NCBI GenBank assembly: GCA_003116975.1
Contig: BGKB01000041.1
Span: 510,891 to 574,890 of the forward strand
Reading direction: 5' to 3'
DNA length: 64,000 bases
Source: Aurantiochytrium sp. KH105
Lineage: Eukaryota; Sar; Bigyra; Thraustochytrida; Thraustochytriidae
The notes beneath the pieces were generated by a model. It saw only the letters and a list, made by a program, of their open reading frames with translations. It did no database searches and was not told the DNA's origin. The position numbers and the translations under genes were made by a program. Positions 9,936-20,255 of the stretch are shown piece after piece; positions within the stretch are counted from its first letter, which is position 1, and each line of letters starts with the position of its first letter.

Positions 9936-10298
9936 TATTCCTCAAAATGGTGAATGAAAACAAATCGCAAGAGTCACCTGTGCCTCGTATATGTACCCTT
10001 ATAAACCATGCAACCATCCATCCATCCATCCATCCATCCATCTTAACAGCCAGCTTGCCAGCCAGCCTTCATTACGTTGCTTTCAACTCTCAATTTTTAT
10101 AAATGTTCTGTGCAGCACTGGGTTTTTACGAATGTTACGAGACGACTGAGCTCCCTGTAAGCGTTTCTCCGAAACCCTCCATTAGTCATTTAATGACGGC
10201 AGCATTAACGAGCTCTCGCGCCACCGCTACATGGACCAAGACGATTGAAGGATTCACGTTCTTAGCAAAAAGAAAGATTATAGGTTACTTCGCTTTGA
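9936..10298. other. Convergent 3' spacer with (CCAT)n
   Basis: AT-richer spacer between the convergent DUS2-like and NEK/RCC1 genes. A (CCAT)n run lies at about 10014-10041, followed by AGCCAGC repeats. No gene or clear terminator is visible. Confidence 0.6.
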
Positions 10299-13200
10299 CT
10301 ATAGTCCATCCTGAGGATTCTCCAAGCGGCACAGAGCATACGTTTCGAAGCTTCCGCAACACAAATCGCGAACGGAAGAACCTGACAGAGCATCAACGTT
10401 TTGAGGCAAGAGCTTGGGGTTTGCACCGCGTTGATCGTTGCCCCAGACATAGACTGCTCGCGTTTCCGTCAGCGCCACCGTATGTGCTGCTCCGCACGTA
10501 ACTTGAACAACCTTTACGTCGGCACCATTTCGACCGAGACTTGTAACAAGAGTGGGCACGCGTTGCGACTCGAGGTCTCCAAGACCAAGCTGACCGCTAT
10601 CGCCCTCGCCCCAGGTGTACACCTCGCCGTCGTCCGTGACGCCCGCGCTGTGATAGCGGCCAGCAGCAATGCTCAACGCTTTGCCGGGGAAGGCGTCAAC
10701 GAGAGAGGGATCTGCGTTGGGTTCATCGTAGATTTCTCGATCTAATCCAAGCTGGCCTTCACATCCCCGGCCCCAGGCATACAGATTGTTTGACCCCGTA
10801 ATGACGAGAACGTGAGCTTCTCCAACCGCCATACTCTTTACGACGCTCTCGGCGCCGAGATCAACCATGGTGGGATGGGCTTGTTCATCGTCGTGGCCAA
10901 GTCCAAGCTGACCAAAGTCATTTTGACCCCACGTAAATAGCCTTCCCTCACGCGTCAAGACGCATGCAAAGTTGGTTCCGCACGCCACTTCAATGGCAAA
11001 GGATGTCGACAATGCGTGAACCCAGCGCGGCTCGGTCACGGTACCATCTGGGCTCATGACGTGATCTTCGACAACATACTGCGAGTCCTCATTGGACTGT
11101 GTGCGCCGCACAGTTACGTCCTCCGCGCTGGAAAGAGAAAGTGTCGTGAGCACTTGATTTGCTGTGCTTTCTTCTCCGCTCCGACTCGACCTCGATGATT
11201 GGTACAGCGGGTCAAAGGTCGATTGTCCGTCTGCAGCTGCATCATAATCTTCCTCGGCTCCACTCTGCCCATTTCCGTACGAACGCGATGACCCGCGGCG
11301 GTTTGTGGCTCTATTTAGTTGTGAACGACTTTCCTTTGGGTGCTCGAAGAGCTCCCACGCAGGGACCTCCCCAGATCTTGCAACAACCAGAACATTTTGC
11401 GGTTGCACGAAAACGCCATGGCTCTCAGCGCATGTAAAATAGCGTTTTCCCTTGACCGTGCCATCATTTTTGCCCAGCGGTTCGTCAAGCTCAATACCGA
11501 CCCATATGCCGCGAGCAAAGCCCGTGCGGCCCATGAAACGTACAACGCCACAATCCGCGAGTCGTTTGCTCACCAAGTGCACTCGCTTTCCGACACGGAT
11601 GGGCTCCAATGGCGGCGTGGACTCCTGATGTTCGTCGTCGACATTGTGTTCCTTTTGCTCCACATCGGCGGCGTTAGAATTTTGCGATGCCATCGACGAG
11701 GAGCTGCTTCGGCGCCGCAAGAGGGACCGAGAAGATTTGGAGAGAATTGAGGAGAAAGAATTTGGACGAAAGAGTCCTCGCCATCGCTCGGGTGCGGACG
11801 TTGTTGTTGCTGCTGACGCAAGTCGGTTGCGAGGGCTCTTACCCATGTTGCGTAGACTCTGCGTCAAGTTGCGCACAATCCCGAGCGGTGCAGAATGAGG
11901 CTCTGGAAGTTTTTCTTCTTCTTCCTCTTCCGTATCGCCCTCCGCCTCCTCGTCCTCGTCGTCCTCCTCAACCTCATCGATGAGAAAGCCTTGGTCGCTG
12001 AAGCTGTTCTGTACCTGAATCATACGTTTGTCATCGGAGATACCGGTCGTGCTTGCAAAAGAGGAGGAAGTCGTGGACAAAGACATTGAATTGCCAAAGA
12101 AGAGCGGTGTCTCTGCATCCCCGTGACGCGGACTTCGAAATGGATTTTCACCAGGTGGTTTGGACTGATTTCTGTAGAATTGTTCCTTGGCCCAAGCTGG
12201 CCACCCTTGCGGAGGACTCGCGGATCCTACCTCGTCTTGATGCTGATCGCTACCGTCGTTCGTCCGTTCCGGGGACAGGCTGTCCATTTGCCCGAGCTGA
12301 GAGGATCTTGGCATGGCTGCCTTCAGGTTCGATGCTCGGCTGGAGACGTTGAGAGATGCCATGCCCAAAGTCGAGGCAGAGGGTCCTCGGGAAACAGAGT
12401 CTTCGGTGTCTTCATCAGTCTGCAGCATGCGCTTCGACACATTTCCATTCGCTGTGCTGATAGCAAGATTGAAAGATGAGACACTTAGCGTCGATGTAGA
12501 CCGCCCTCTGCGAACGTAGTCTTCTTCCAACCCGTCCTCGCCCGGATTCCCTTCCGCGAAAAAGGAACGGCCCGTCTTGCTCCTGGACGACACATTCAGC
12601 AAAGACATGCCAAGTGACGAGGCGGAGGGCCCGCGACGAACACTCCCTTCATCGTCGCTGCTGAGCAGCGACATGCGACTGCGACTTGAACCAGTATCCA
12701 CTGTGAGTGCCGCCTTTGGCCGCGAAGACTGGTTACCATATCGCAGTCCGTCATTCACCTCGCTCACCAAGGAAGACGCTTCGGACATGCCCTCTGCAAA
12801 GACGGAGTCCTGCGCAAGGTCTCCGCAGGCCTCGAATTTGAGTTCGAGCTCACTGTGATCGCCAAGATCGCTCAAATCGCCCCACATATACACTTTGCCA
12901 TCGCGAGAGACTGCAGCTGAGAATGCAGAGCCGCACGCGACGCTCGCGATGCAAATGGAACGGTCCGAGAAGTAACGAATGTGGCGCAGCTGGCGCAATG
13001 CAGCAATATCTAGGGACGAAGGGCTAATGCCCAGTTGCCCAGAGCTATTGCATCCCAAGCTGAGCACTTGTCCATCCTCGGTGAGGACGAGGGTGTGGTG
13101 TGTTTCCGATTCTTCCTCTTCGAATTGAGTGCAAGCAATCGACTCGACGTTGACCCATTCGTTGTGCTGCATGCTAGCGAGGTAGATGCGCTCGTCTAAC

Positions 13201-14840
13201 TTGGGGCGGCGCTGACCACTCCCCCAACGGAAGACGCGAACGCCATCGCGAATGAACAACGACATGATGATGCGTGCCTCCGAGTCTGACATGGAGGAAA
13301 AGGACATGCCAGAATCCCGTGACTCGTTCAGGCCGGATCCGATTCCCGTCGAAGATCGAAAACGTGAGAAACTGCCTCCGAGACTGAGCGTTCCAAGCTG
13401 ACCAGGACCCGGCGCAGCACGTGGGCTGCCGGTGCTGAAAAAGGTTCTCACACATTGCGCGCCGCCGCCATCGGGCTCAGCATGCGATCGGGGGGAGAGA
13501 GCATCTCCAGCACTCGCAGCTGCACTTGCTCCTCCGCTATTTCGACGAAAGACTGCATTTTGCTCAAGCACAGACATTTTTTGCACATTCCGATTGATGC
13601 GGCGTGGTGACCCGCTCCTTGAGCTATTGGTCGGCGAGGCAAACGTCGTGGCAAGTGCAGACTCGGGACCGCTGGTGTCGATGGAGCATTTCAACAAGAC
13701 ATTATTGTTGCTACTTTCCGCGTGGGCTTCGGAGGGCAGATAAGGTGTTCCGGATGAAGGCCCTGAAGGATCTGTGGTCTCTGATGCACTTGTGGAGCCC
13801 GTGCAGGGCGACGTGGCGGCTTGTGCAGCGGAGCCTTGACCCCTTGCATTTAGGGCTGTGCACGCGTAGGCTTGGCTGGAATCACTGGCATTCGGGCCCG
13901 CTCCTTGCTCGTTGTGCTTGTTCTCCCTTCTTGACAAGATATAAGTGTCAGCCTCTTGTTGAACCTCTCGGGCCTCTGTTTGGATGAGCGTGTCGCGAAT
14001 GGCGTCCCATAACTGCATTTTATGACGGACGACGGGAATGGCGCAGAGCTGATGCATGTCGGGTCGATCGTCGGAGTCCTTTTGGAGCATCAGATTAATG
14101 AGGTCGCGTATCGCATCTGAGTACGTTCGAAGGGCGATGCTATTGAGCGGCTGATGTGGCTCGCGAATGATTTGCAGCGCAAGCTGCGGAAGATTGGGTG
14201 ACTGAAATGGTTTGCTGAGGGAGAGCATCTCGTAAAGCACACAAGCAAGGGCCCATACGTCGCTCTTTTGCGTGTACACCCCACCAGAGCAAATTTCTGG
14301 TGCCAGGTAGTATGGCGTGCCAACGAGCTGCGCACCAGCGGGCGAGGAGTTCGACAAAACCTTGGCGATGCCAAAGTCTGCGAGCTTGACAACTCGACCT
14401 CTTGGTCCCCAAAGCAGAATATTTTGTGGTTTGATATCACGGTGAAGAATGTTGCAATTGTGCACGTAGCGTAAGGCAATGCACATTTGCGAAAACCATT
14501 CCCAGATTTGATCTTCGGGTAGTGGGCCACGTGCTTGATTGAGTACGTTGACGAGCGCACCGCCTGCTGCGTACTCCATGACAATGTGTTGATTGCTATT
14601 CTCCACAAAGCTGCCAAAGTATTGGATGACATTGGGATGATTGAGCTCGGACAGCAAGTCCACCTCGTTGATCATGTCGCGACGCTCTTCATCGGAAAGA
14701 GCGTCAACGCGCGCACGCAATGTTTTGAGCACGAGAAGGCGACCATCCTCCTTGCGACGAACGCGCCGCACGTTCGCAAAGGCGCCCGTGCCGATCACGT
14801 CATACACCTCAAAGAGCTGGTCCATGGTCTTGGTCGCCAT
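10299..14840 (-). CDS. NEK-family kinase with RCC1 repeats and inserted CAP-Gly domain, 1513 aa
   Basis: Ser/Thr kinase at residues about 10-275, with glycine loop IGTGAFANV, Lys in LVLKTL, HRDIKPQNIL, DFGIAKVL and GTPYYLAPE; the order and sequence fit NEK kinases. RCC1-type repeats follow at about 575-670 (GQVLSLGCNSSGQLG, GKVYMWGDLSDLG) and about 1300-1505 (FTWGQNDFGQLGLG, LYAWGRGCEGQLG, VYTWGEGDSGQLGLG). Between the two RCC1 blocks, after a long Ser-rich linker and an acidic stretch, sits a CAP-Gly domain (about 1080-1155) with GVVRFMG, GIWVGIELDEP and the signature GKNDG. NEK8/NEK9 share kinase plus RCC1 and act at centrosomes and cilia; CAP-Gly binds tubulin or EB C-termini. A microtubule-linked cell-cycle or ciliary kinase is inferred. 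Single exon. Confidence 0.93.
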   Translation of the reverse strand: MATKTMDQLFEVYDVIGTGAFANVRRVRRKEDGRLLVLKTLRARVDALSDEERRDMINEVDLLSELNHPNVIQYFGSFVENSNQHIVMEYAAGGALVNVLNQARGPLPEDQIWEWFSQMCIALRYVHNCNILHRDIKPQNILLWGPRGRVVKLADFGIAKVLSNSSPAGAQLVGTPYYLAPEICSGGVYTQKSDVWALACVLYEMLSLSKPFQSPNLPQLALQIIREPHQPLNSIALRTYSDAIRDLINLMLQKDSDDRPDMHQLCAIPVVRHKMQLWDAIRDTLIQTEAREVQQEADTYILSRRENKHNEQGAGPNASDSSQAYACTALNARGQGSAAQAATSPCTGSTSASETTDPSGPSSGTPYLPSEAHAESSNNNVLLKCSIDTSGPESALATTFASPTNSSRSGSPRRINRNVQKMSVLEQNAVFRRNSGGASAAASAGDALSPRSHAEPDGGGAQCVRTFFSTGSPRAAPGPGQLGTLSLGGSFSRFRSSTGIGSGLNESRDSGMSFSSMSDSEARIIMSLFIRDGVRVFRWGSGQRRPKLDERIYLASMQHNEWVNVESIACTQFEEEESETHHTLVLTEDGQVLSLGCNSSGQLGISPSSLDIAALRQLRHIRYFSDRSICIASVACGSAFSAAVSRDGKVYMWGDLSDLGDHSELELKFEACGDLAQDSVFAEGMSEASSLVSEVNDGLRYGNQSSRPKAALTVDTGSSRSRMSLLSSDDEGSVRRGPSASSLGMSLLNVSSRSKTGRSFFAEGNPGEDGLEEDYVRRGRSTSTLSVSSFNLAISTANGNVSKRMLQTDEDTEDSVSRGPSASTLGMASLNVSSRASNLKAAMPRSSQLGQMDSLSPERTNDGSDQHQDEVGSASPPQGWPAWAKEQFYRNQSKPPGENPFRSPRHGDAETPLFFGNSMSLSTTSSSFASTTGISDDKRMIQVQNSFSDQGFLIDEVEEDDEDEEAEGDTEEEEEEKLPEPHSAPLGIVRNLTQSLRNMGKSPRNRLASAATTTSAPERWRGLFRPNSFSSILSKSSRSLLRRRSSSSSMASQNSNAADVEQKEHNVDDEHQESTPPLEPIRVGKRVHLVSKRLADCGVVRFMGRTGFARGIWVGIELDEPLGKNDGTVKGKRYFTCAESHGVFVQPQNVLVVARSGEVPAWELFEHPKESRSQLNRATNRRGSSRSYGNGQSGAEEDYDAAADGQSTFDPLYQSSRSSRSGEESTANQVLTTLSLSSAEDVTVRRTQSNEDSQYVVEDHVMSPDGTVTEPRWVHALSTSFAIEVACGTNFACVLTREGRLFTWGQNDFGQLGLGHDDEQAHPTMVDLGAESVVKSMAVGEAHVLVITGSNNLYAWGRGCEGQLGLDREIYDEPNADPSLVDAFPGKALSIAAGRYHSAGVTDDGEVYTWGEGDSGQLGLGDLESQRVPTLVTSLGRNGADVKVVQVTCGAAHTVALTETRAVYVWGNDQRGANPKLLPQNVDALSGSSVRDLCCGSFETYALCRLENPQDGL

Positions 14841-15853
14841 GGCTGACGTCGCTTTGCTTCGTTGCAGCTACGCTTCACAACCAATCCAGCGATCGACCCA
14901 TCGATCTATCGATCCATCGATCCATCATTTCCCGGCATGCCGCGGACCTGGACAAATGGACTCCAAAGCAAACAAACATCCATTCGATAAGTTAGCAAAA
15001 AAGGTGTGTACTCGCCCAGGTAGGTGTGTACTATGATTGGTGCCGTTGACAAAGAAAAGGACAGTCGCGAATTTTTGGGTCACGAGCGCGTATCGTGTGC
15101 AGCACGTAGTATTGCCAGGGGATCTAACTTTGTGTAGGCCTCGACTTTGCGCAAGCCGTAACAAAGATTACAAGAAGATGTAATGGAGAACGAAAGTGAC
15201 AGCTTTAGGTTGACTCGTGCTGGAGCTGCTAGTCATGCTGATCCGCTTGTGACGATCGGCGTGTGGAGGAATACAATTTTTGCGACAAGAGAACTTTGGT
15301 ATCACTTCGATCGCAAGATTGCTCTAGAGCAAGAACGAGTCGGTGTGGCTCACTGCAACGGGATGGTTGATGCAACAGCTATGACCACCATTCACATACA
15401 AGCATTTACAAAAAAAGCATGTTGATCGGCAACATTTTGATAGCCGACTTGCTCACTTAGCGACATGATCTTGCTGCTTGTAGACCTGTCGTTCGAGAAT
15501 TCGCGTGATGAAACTCGAGAAAATAATAGAAAGAAGAAGCAAACCATGAAAAAAGAAAAAGAAAAAATGATGTTGCTGTTGAACGGTGATTTGCAGAGTA
15601 GATACCGCTTGCAACGCGACAGAATACGCTCGGTAGACATCCTCTCTTTACTGTGATAAAAGGAGTTTTGCGAACCCGTGCGCGGGCTGTTGCTCACCTG
15701 CCATGGCTGATGTCATTGCTCGATCCAATCACTGCAAAAATTAAGAAGTCGGTCAAGTGCATGATTCCCAATCTTCGATGCGGCGACCCCTTCATTGACA
15801 GCTCGGGGTGTTGAACAAACAACAAACTTTGCCGGAGCGCGCTGGAAGCGACG
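14841..15853. other. Divergent intergenic region
   Basis: About 1 kb between the NEK/RCC1 start (-) and the sulfotransferase start (+). It contains a (CATCGATC)n-type run at about 14890-14930 and otherwise unremarkable sequence. The small frames give no recognisable product. Confidence 0.5.
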
Positions 15854-18034
15854 ATGCGCTCGACCGCGCTTGCGCTCGTGCTTGGCATGTGTCTGGCTAG
15901 CGTCTTGCTCACACGACAGCTGCAGGGCAATCTATGGACAACGGACGCGGAGGCCATCAAGGCATCGTCGTGGGCTAAACGTTCGGCCCAGCTTGGTTCT
16001 CTGATGCCCAACGACTGGTTCCGGCTTGGCAGCTCTCGCGATGATACGCAGCACGAAACGGAAGAAGAAGGGGAGAAGGACGAGGACCTGGTGCAAGTTT
16101 CTCTCGATCCTCTTCCTGCATTGCCCACGAGTGCAGCAGAGCAAACAGAAGCGTCTCGCGTATCGGCTCCTGATCCGTATGATATCCCATTTCGACCGTC
16201 GTCGAAATCTTCTTCAAGCCTCAGCAAGCTTGATTCAGACTCGATTTCTACAGCTAACGAGAAGTCGCCGTCCTCACCTTTGCCATCAGATCGTTCCGTT
16301 GCCTCAAAAACGGATGCATTGGCACCAAAAGACGAAGAAGATGATATTGCCGTCTTGACGAGCGATCTCGAAAAAATCTTGACATTAGAATCCGAGTCCG
16401 ACGAAAACACTTTGTTGACACTGAACAAAGAAGCCGGAGCTTTGAGTTCTCAAGATGACTCTGACTTACACAAGACTAATTTCCCACTCTTGCATGTGAA
16501 CAAAAAAAGCAACGACGAAATTGAGTCTGGGGAGAGCGATAATACCGATGGTACCGAGGATTCGGATACGTTGACGCCAAAGGGTGATGCTGTCCCAGCT
16601 ACTGGAAACGATGCCGATGCACTTTATGCGAATGCAGAGGACGTTGATGCAAGTGAAGCAAACGTAAATGATGCAAGTGCAGACGTTTTGTCATTGAGCG
16701 AGAATGTCGACCTCGATGCGCCCAGATCCGCAAGTACTCTCGGCAACGATGGTGCGTCGAGTGAAATTGCCAGCTCTCCGGTGCCACCAAGGTCGCAAGT
16801 TCTGCCTTTGCCATCGAGCAAGGAGGCCATGAATGTTGATCACGATGCGTCTTCTTCTGCAAGCACCCTCGGCAAGGATGACACAATGGTCGAAAATGTC
16901 AACTCTATGACCTCACCGAGTTCGCAAGATTTGTCATTGCTGTTGCCATCGAGCACGGGTGCCGATTCGCTGCTCAGTGCCCCGATCACAGACACTTTTC
17001 TCACAACAAAAAGTGCGGAGGGCGACGCGGCAAGATCAGCGCGCATCGAACTCAATGACGACAATTTACAACCTGAGACCAAGAAGCCGCAGCTTGCTTA
17101 CAACCTAACGCAAGTTATTTTTGGCAAGTTTGCCCCTCTGGCAAAGTATTACAGGCCACCTCGCGATACGAGCAAGATTCCGCAGCGTGTGCTGAACGCC
17201 GTTGCCAAATTCGAATCTGCTGCGTGCAAGGCGGCGCGCGCTTTGCCAAGCGGAACGACTGAGAATGGGGAGCTAGGCATGCGATCTCGCGGAAAATGCC
17301 AGGCTGCGAGGAATGGTACGAGTGCGACGGTGAAAGAACGTGGGAGTCAAGTGCTAATCTCTGAGCCATACAAGCTCATGTACGTGTCGAACATGAAGGC
17401 TGCATCACAGCTCGTGAACAAGATCATGCGCAACCGATTCAATGCTACGTCAGTCGGCTCGCACAACATTATGGCCTATCTCGAGGAGCGCCGGCAGGTG
17501 GAGCCTTCGACACGTCTGGAGGACTACTTTGTCTTTACATTGGTGCGAGACCCGCAGCACATGTTTTACAGCGCCTACGCAGAGATCGATCGCCGTATGG
17601 AGAAACGCCAAAAGACTCCTCAGTCTTTTCAAAAGATGAATCGCACTCTTGATTTTGAGCCTGCGCGTGCCAAGGCGTGCCTAAAAATGGTTCGCGAAGG
17701 GACCTTTGGGCGCGGTGAGCTCACGCCGGCGCACATGTTCACGCAAGTGTTCAAGACGCAGCGATGCCCGGCTGGCCTGGACCATTTTCTCTCATTTGAC
17801 TTTATTGGCAAGCTGGAAACGATCAAGGAGGACATTCGCGCACTCGAATCTATTTTGGGCGTTCCGCATCAGCCCTTTGGACGTATCAATGTCAACAAGA
17901 AGTCGGCGGCCAAGAAGCATGCGCGTGATCTCGAGGCAATCTCGTTTGAGAGTCTCGAAAAGGAGATTTGCAGCTATGCGGCAGCCGATTATGCCTGCTT
18001 TCCGTACCGCAAGCCTGTGGGCTGCGAAATGTAG
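15854..18034 (+). CDS. Golgi-type sulfotransferase-like type II membrane protein, 726 aa
   Basis: Residues about 4-22 (ALALVLGMCLASVLL) form a signal anchor, and a type II Golgi topology is expected. Residues 30-430 are a Ser/Asp/Glu-rich, low-complexity stalk. The C-terminal domain (about 500-726) carries a 5'-phosphosulfate-loop-like segment (YVSNMKAASQLVNKIM) and a 3'-phosphate-type segment (FTLVRDPQHMFYSAYAE), as in the sulfotransferase-2 (carbohydrate) family, followed by SFDFIGKLETIKEDI. The PAPS-loop Lys is present. The acceptor is presumably a glycan, but this cannot be read from sequence. The stalk is unusually long. Start MRSTALALV puts the membrane anchor at the very N-terminus. 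Confidence 0.78.
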   Translation: MRSTALALVLGMCLASVLLTRQLQGNLWTTDAEAIKASSWAKRSAQLGSLMPNDWFRLGSSRDDTQHETEEEGEKDEDLVQVSLDPLPALPTSAAEQTEASRVSAPDPYDIPFRPSSKSSSSLSKLDSDSISTANEKSPSSPLPSDRSVASKTDALAPKDEEDDIAVLTSDLEKILTLESESDENTLLTLNKEAGALSSQDDSDLHKTNFPLLHVNKKSNDEIESGESDNTDGTEDSDTLTPKGDAVPATGNDADALYANAEDVDASEANVNDASADVLSLSENVDLDAPRSASTLGNDGASSEIASSPVPPRSQVLPLPSSKEAMNVDHDASSSASTLGKDDTMVENVNSMTSPSSQDLSLLLPSSTGADSLLSAPITDTFLTTKSAEGDAARSARIELNDDNLQPETKKPQLAYNLTQVIFGKFAPLAKYYRPPRDTSKIPQRVLNAVAKFESAACKAARALPSGTTENGELGMRSRGKCQAARNGTSATVKERGSQVLISEPYKLMYVSNMKAASQLVNKIMRNRFNATSVGSHNIMAYLEERRQVEPSTRLEDYFVFTLVRDPQHMFYSAYAEIDRRMEKRQKTPQSFQKMNRTLDFEPARAKACLKMVREGTFGRGELTPAHMFTQVFKTQRCPAGLDHFLSFDFIGKLETIKEDIRALESILGVPHQPFGRINVNKKSAAKKHARDLEAISFESLEKEICSYAAADYACFPYRKPVGCEM

Positions 18035-18051
18035 ATGATGAATCGAATTAG

Positions 18052-18878
18052 CCCTGGCTAGCCACATAAAACGGGACGAAATTGGGACGAAATCTCTGCT
18101 CACGTTATCCGTCTGGGCATGATCAGATCTACACCGCGTGTTATGAAATTGAGCGCAAAGCTAGGTTTCCATGTCTAGATTACTATACTAAAGTTTGAGA
18201 TTCTGAAAAGTGTTTCTGATTGAGATTTAGATGAAAGACTGACTTGGCGGCTGCGAGTATAAAGTGGTCTATTTGGTCAGAATAGGTCTCGTCCCGAAAA
18301 ACGGGACGAAATTAATTAAGGCTAATATGACTAAGACCCTCTTACTGGAGTTTCGTGTAGTAAATTTAAGAATTGCGTTGCGCTCGGAGAATTTATTGCT
18401 GCGGCGCTCGCACGTCACCATCCTCAAAGGCGTGCGTCATGGCGTGGACGAACTTGCGCTGCCGACCACAGCGCGAAGAAGGATGATGCGAGAACAGCTG
18501 CGGCACGTCTGCTGGGTGATCTCGTCGTTGCGCGTCGCAACGCGACGCCAAGGTAAGGCTATGCAGCCGTCGCAGCTATCAACGAAGAGCGGTGGTTAGG
18601 CTCCCGCTACAATGCCAACAAGTACCCACTTTGCAGATCATGTTTGATCATGTCTACCGGATGAATCTCCCCGAAAACTTGCATGGCGACGGAGGGGTAT
18701 CGTGGGAATAACCATGCCAACGCGCGAGATTTAAATTTGATCTGGGGTATTTCTTTCAATGACTTTTCTGATTTTTAGATATTTCGTCCCGTTTTTCGGG
18801 CCGAGACTACACCCCGTTTCGGCAAAACTATTTCGCCGATGATTTCGTCCCGAAAAACGGGACGAAATTTAGCCAGGG
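18052..18878. mobile_element. MITE-like element, 827 bp, TIR CCCTGGCTA, TTAG flanks
   Basis: The ends are perfect 9-bp inverted repeats: CCCTGGCTA at 18052-18060 and its complement at 18870-18878. Both ends are directly flanked by TTAG (18048-18051 and 18879-18882), which looks like a 4-bp target duplication. Subterminal GGGACGAAAT motifs recur near both ends and inside, often as the palindrome TCGTCCCGAAAAACGGGACG (about 18070-18095, 18287-18313, 18784-18800 and 18842-18868). There is no transposase frame, so it is non-autonomous. TTAA-type targets and CCC-starting ends recall piggyBac-like elements; this assignment is inference. Confidence 0.75.
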
Positions 18879-19071
18879 TTAGAAAAAGTGAATGAGGTAT
18901 ACAATTGTTTGGTGGTGCTGGGATGTAGAGTACGAAGCGAGGCCATTGAAATGATTGAGACACGTACACTAACAAGATAATGACGAATCTTGGTAGAGTC
19001 GACAAGACCTTTGCAATTTGTTTAAGCCTCCGCAATGTTTGATGCAAAGACAGAAAGGAGGTGAGCGTCGC

Positions 19072-19788
19072 TCAGCGTTTGGCTGTTTCAAGTATCTTTT
19101 TGGCCATGGCAGCGGCCCCGAAGCCATTGTCAATGTTCACGACGGAGACACCTGGCGCGCAGCCGTTGAGCATGGCAAGCAGGGGCACGAGGCCTTGAAA
19201 GGAGGCACCATAGCCAACACTCGTGGGCACAGCCAGCACCGGGCAGTCGACAAGACCAGCGACGACGCTTGGCAAGGCACCCTCCATGCCAGCGACGGCA
19301 ATGATGACCTTTGACTTTCGCAGCACATCTGTTTGCTTCAAGAGGCGATCAATGCCCGCAACGCCGACATCATAGACGCGCCGTGGCGCAATGTGATTCA
19401 ATTCAAGCGTTACGGCAGCCTCTTCGGCGACTTCGAGGTCGGCAGTGCCCCCCGTAAGGACGCTAACATCAAAGCAGTCATCGTCGGGGACAGCCGGCGT
19501 GGCGTGTACAGCTGCGATGCGGGCTTCAGGATAATACGTTATGCCGGAAACCTTTGCAGAGACAAGATCCGCTACCTCGGGGCTGATTCGCGTGCCGAAA
19601 AGGGCCATTCCACGTTCCTGCGCACGGGCAAAGATCGAGACGACATGCTCGGGGCGTTTGCCTTGACCGAATACAACCTCGGGAAAGCCTGTGCGGACCT
19701 CTCGCGCTGCATCAAGTTTGGCAAAGTTGCGCACGGCATCATTTGCCAGTGATGCAGAGATCTCAGCCTCGGCTCGAGCCACGGACAC
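19072..19788 (-). CDS. larB: LarB / PurE-related protein (NCAIR mutase-like), 238 aa
   Basis: Strong match to the LarB family: an N-terminal linker with RTGFPEVVFGQGK, then a PurE-like fold with AVHATPAVPDDD, VAGMEGALPSVVAGL, VPTSVGYGASFQGL and AMLNGCAPGVSVVNIDNGFG. In bacteria LarB carboxylates and hydrolyses nicotinic acid adenine dinucleotide to make the precursor of the nickel-pincer cofactor of lactate racemase. Full family length. No LarC, LarE or LarA is present in this window, so the cofactor pathway is not shown here. A bacterial origin is possible, but base composition and setting look like the neighbouring genes. Single exon; the start is the only reasonable ATG. Confidence 0.88.
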   Translation of the reverse strand: MSVARAEAEISASLANDAVRNFAKLDAAREVRTGFPEVVFGQGKRPEHVVSIFARAQERGMALFGTRISPEVADLVSAKVSGITYYPEARIAAVHATPAVPDDDCFDVSVLTGGTADLEVAEEAAVTLELNHIAPRRVYDVGVAGIDRLLKQTDVLRKSKVIIAVAGMEGALPSVVAGLVDCPVLAVPTSVGYGASFQGLVPLLAMLNGCAPGVSVVNIDNGFGAAAMAKKILETAKR

Positions 19789-20255
19789 CTATTTAACCCG
19801 CGAGCACGGTATGGTCGGGCCAGTTAAGGCAATTTGTTGGATCGTCATTTGTTTTGTGTTATTGGTCAGGTGCCGCAGGTGCAAATGAACGATGCGGATT
19901 ATCGAAAGCGAACGAATATCCTCTTGGCGCCGCAAGGTTAGCTATGTACATATGCAGCCTCCGCGGTGCGGGCGTCGCGCATCGATCTATCACATCACAT
20001 TGCGTCCCATTGAACGCACCTCTCCCGCGGCAACCGCAGCCAGCACGCGGCGAAGACCCTCGCGCGCTGTGCTCATGATCTCCGCGCAGAAAACCCCTTT
20101 GCGACCGAGGTCGTTTGCAGCTTCAGTGATGTTGTTGTTGCTGTTGTGCAAAACGCAAAAGCAAAAGACCCGCGCTGCCGGCGCGAGCACGCACGTGCAG
20201 CAGCAGCAGCAGCAGCAGCAGCGAGGAGCAGCAGGGCGGGCGAGGGCGCGCGAGG
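19789..20255. other. Divergent spacer LarB-like / SETD3-like with (CAG)n
   Basis: A 467-bp region between two divergent genes. A (CAG)8-type tract at about 20199-20222 lies in the likely 5' leader of the SET-domain gene. Nothing else is recognised. Confidence 0.5.
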
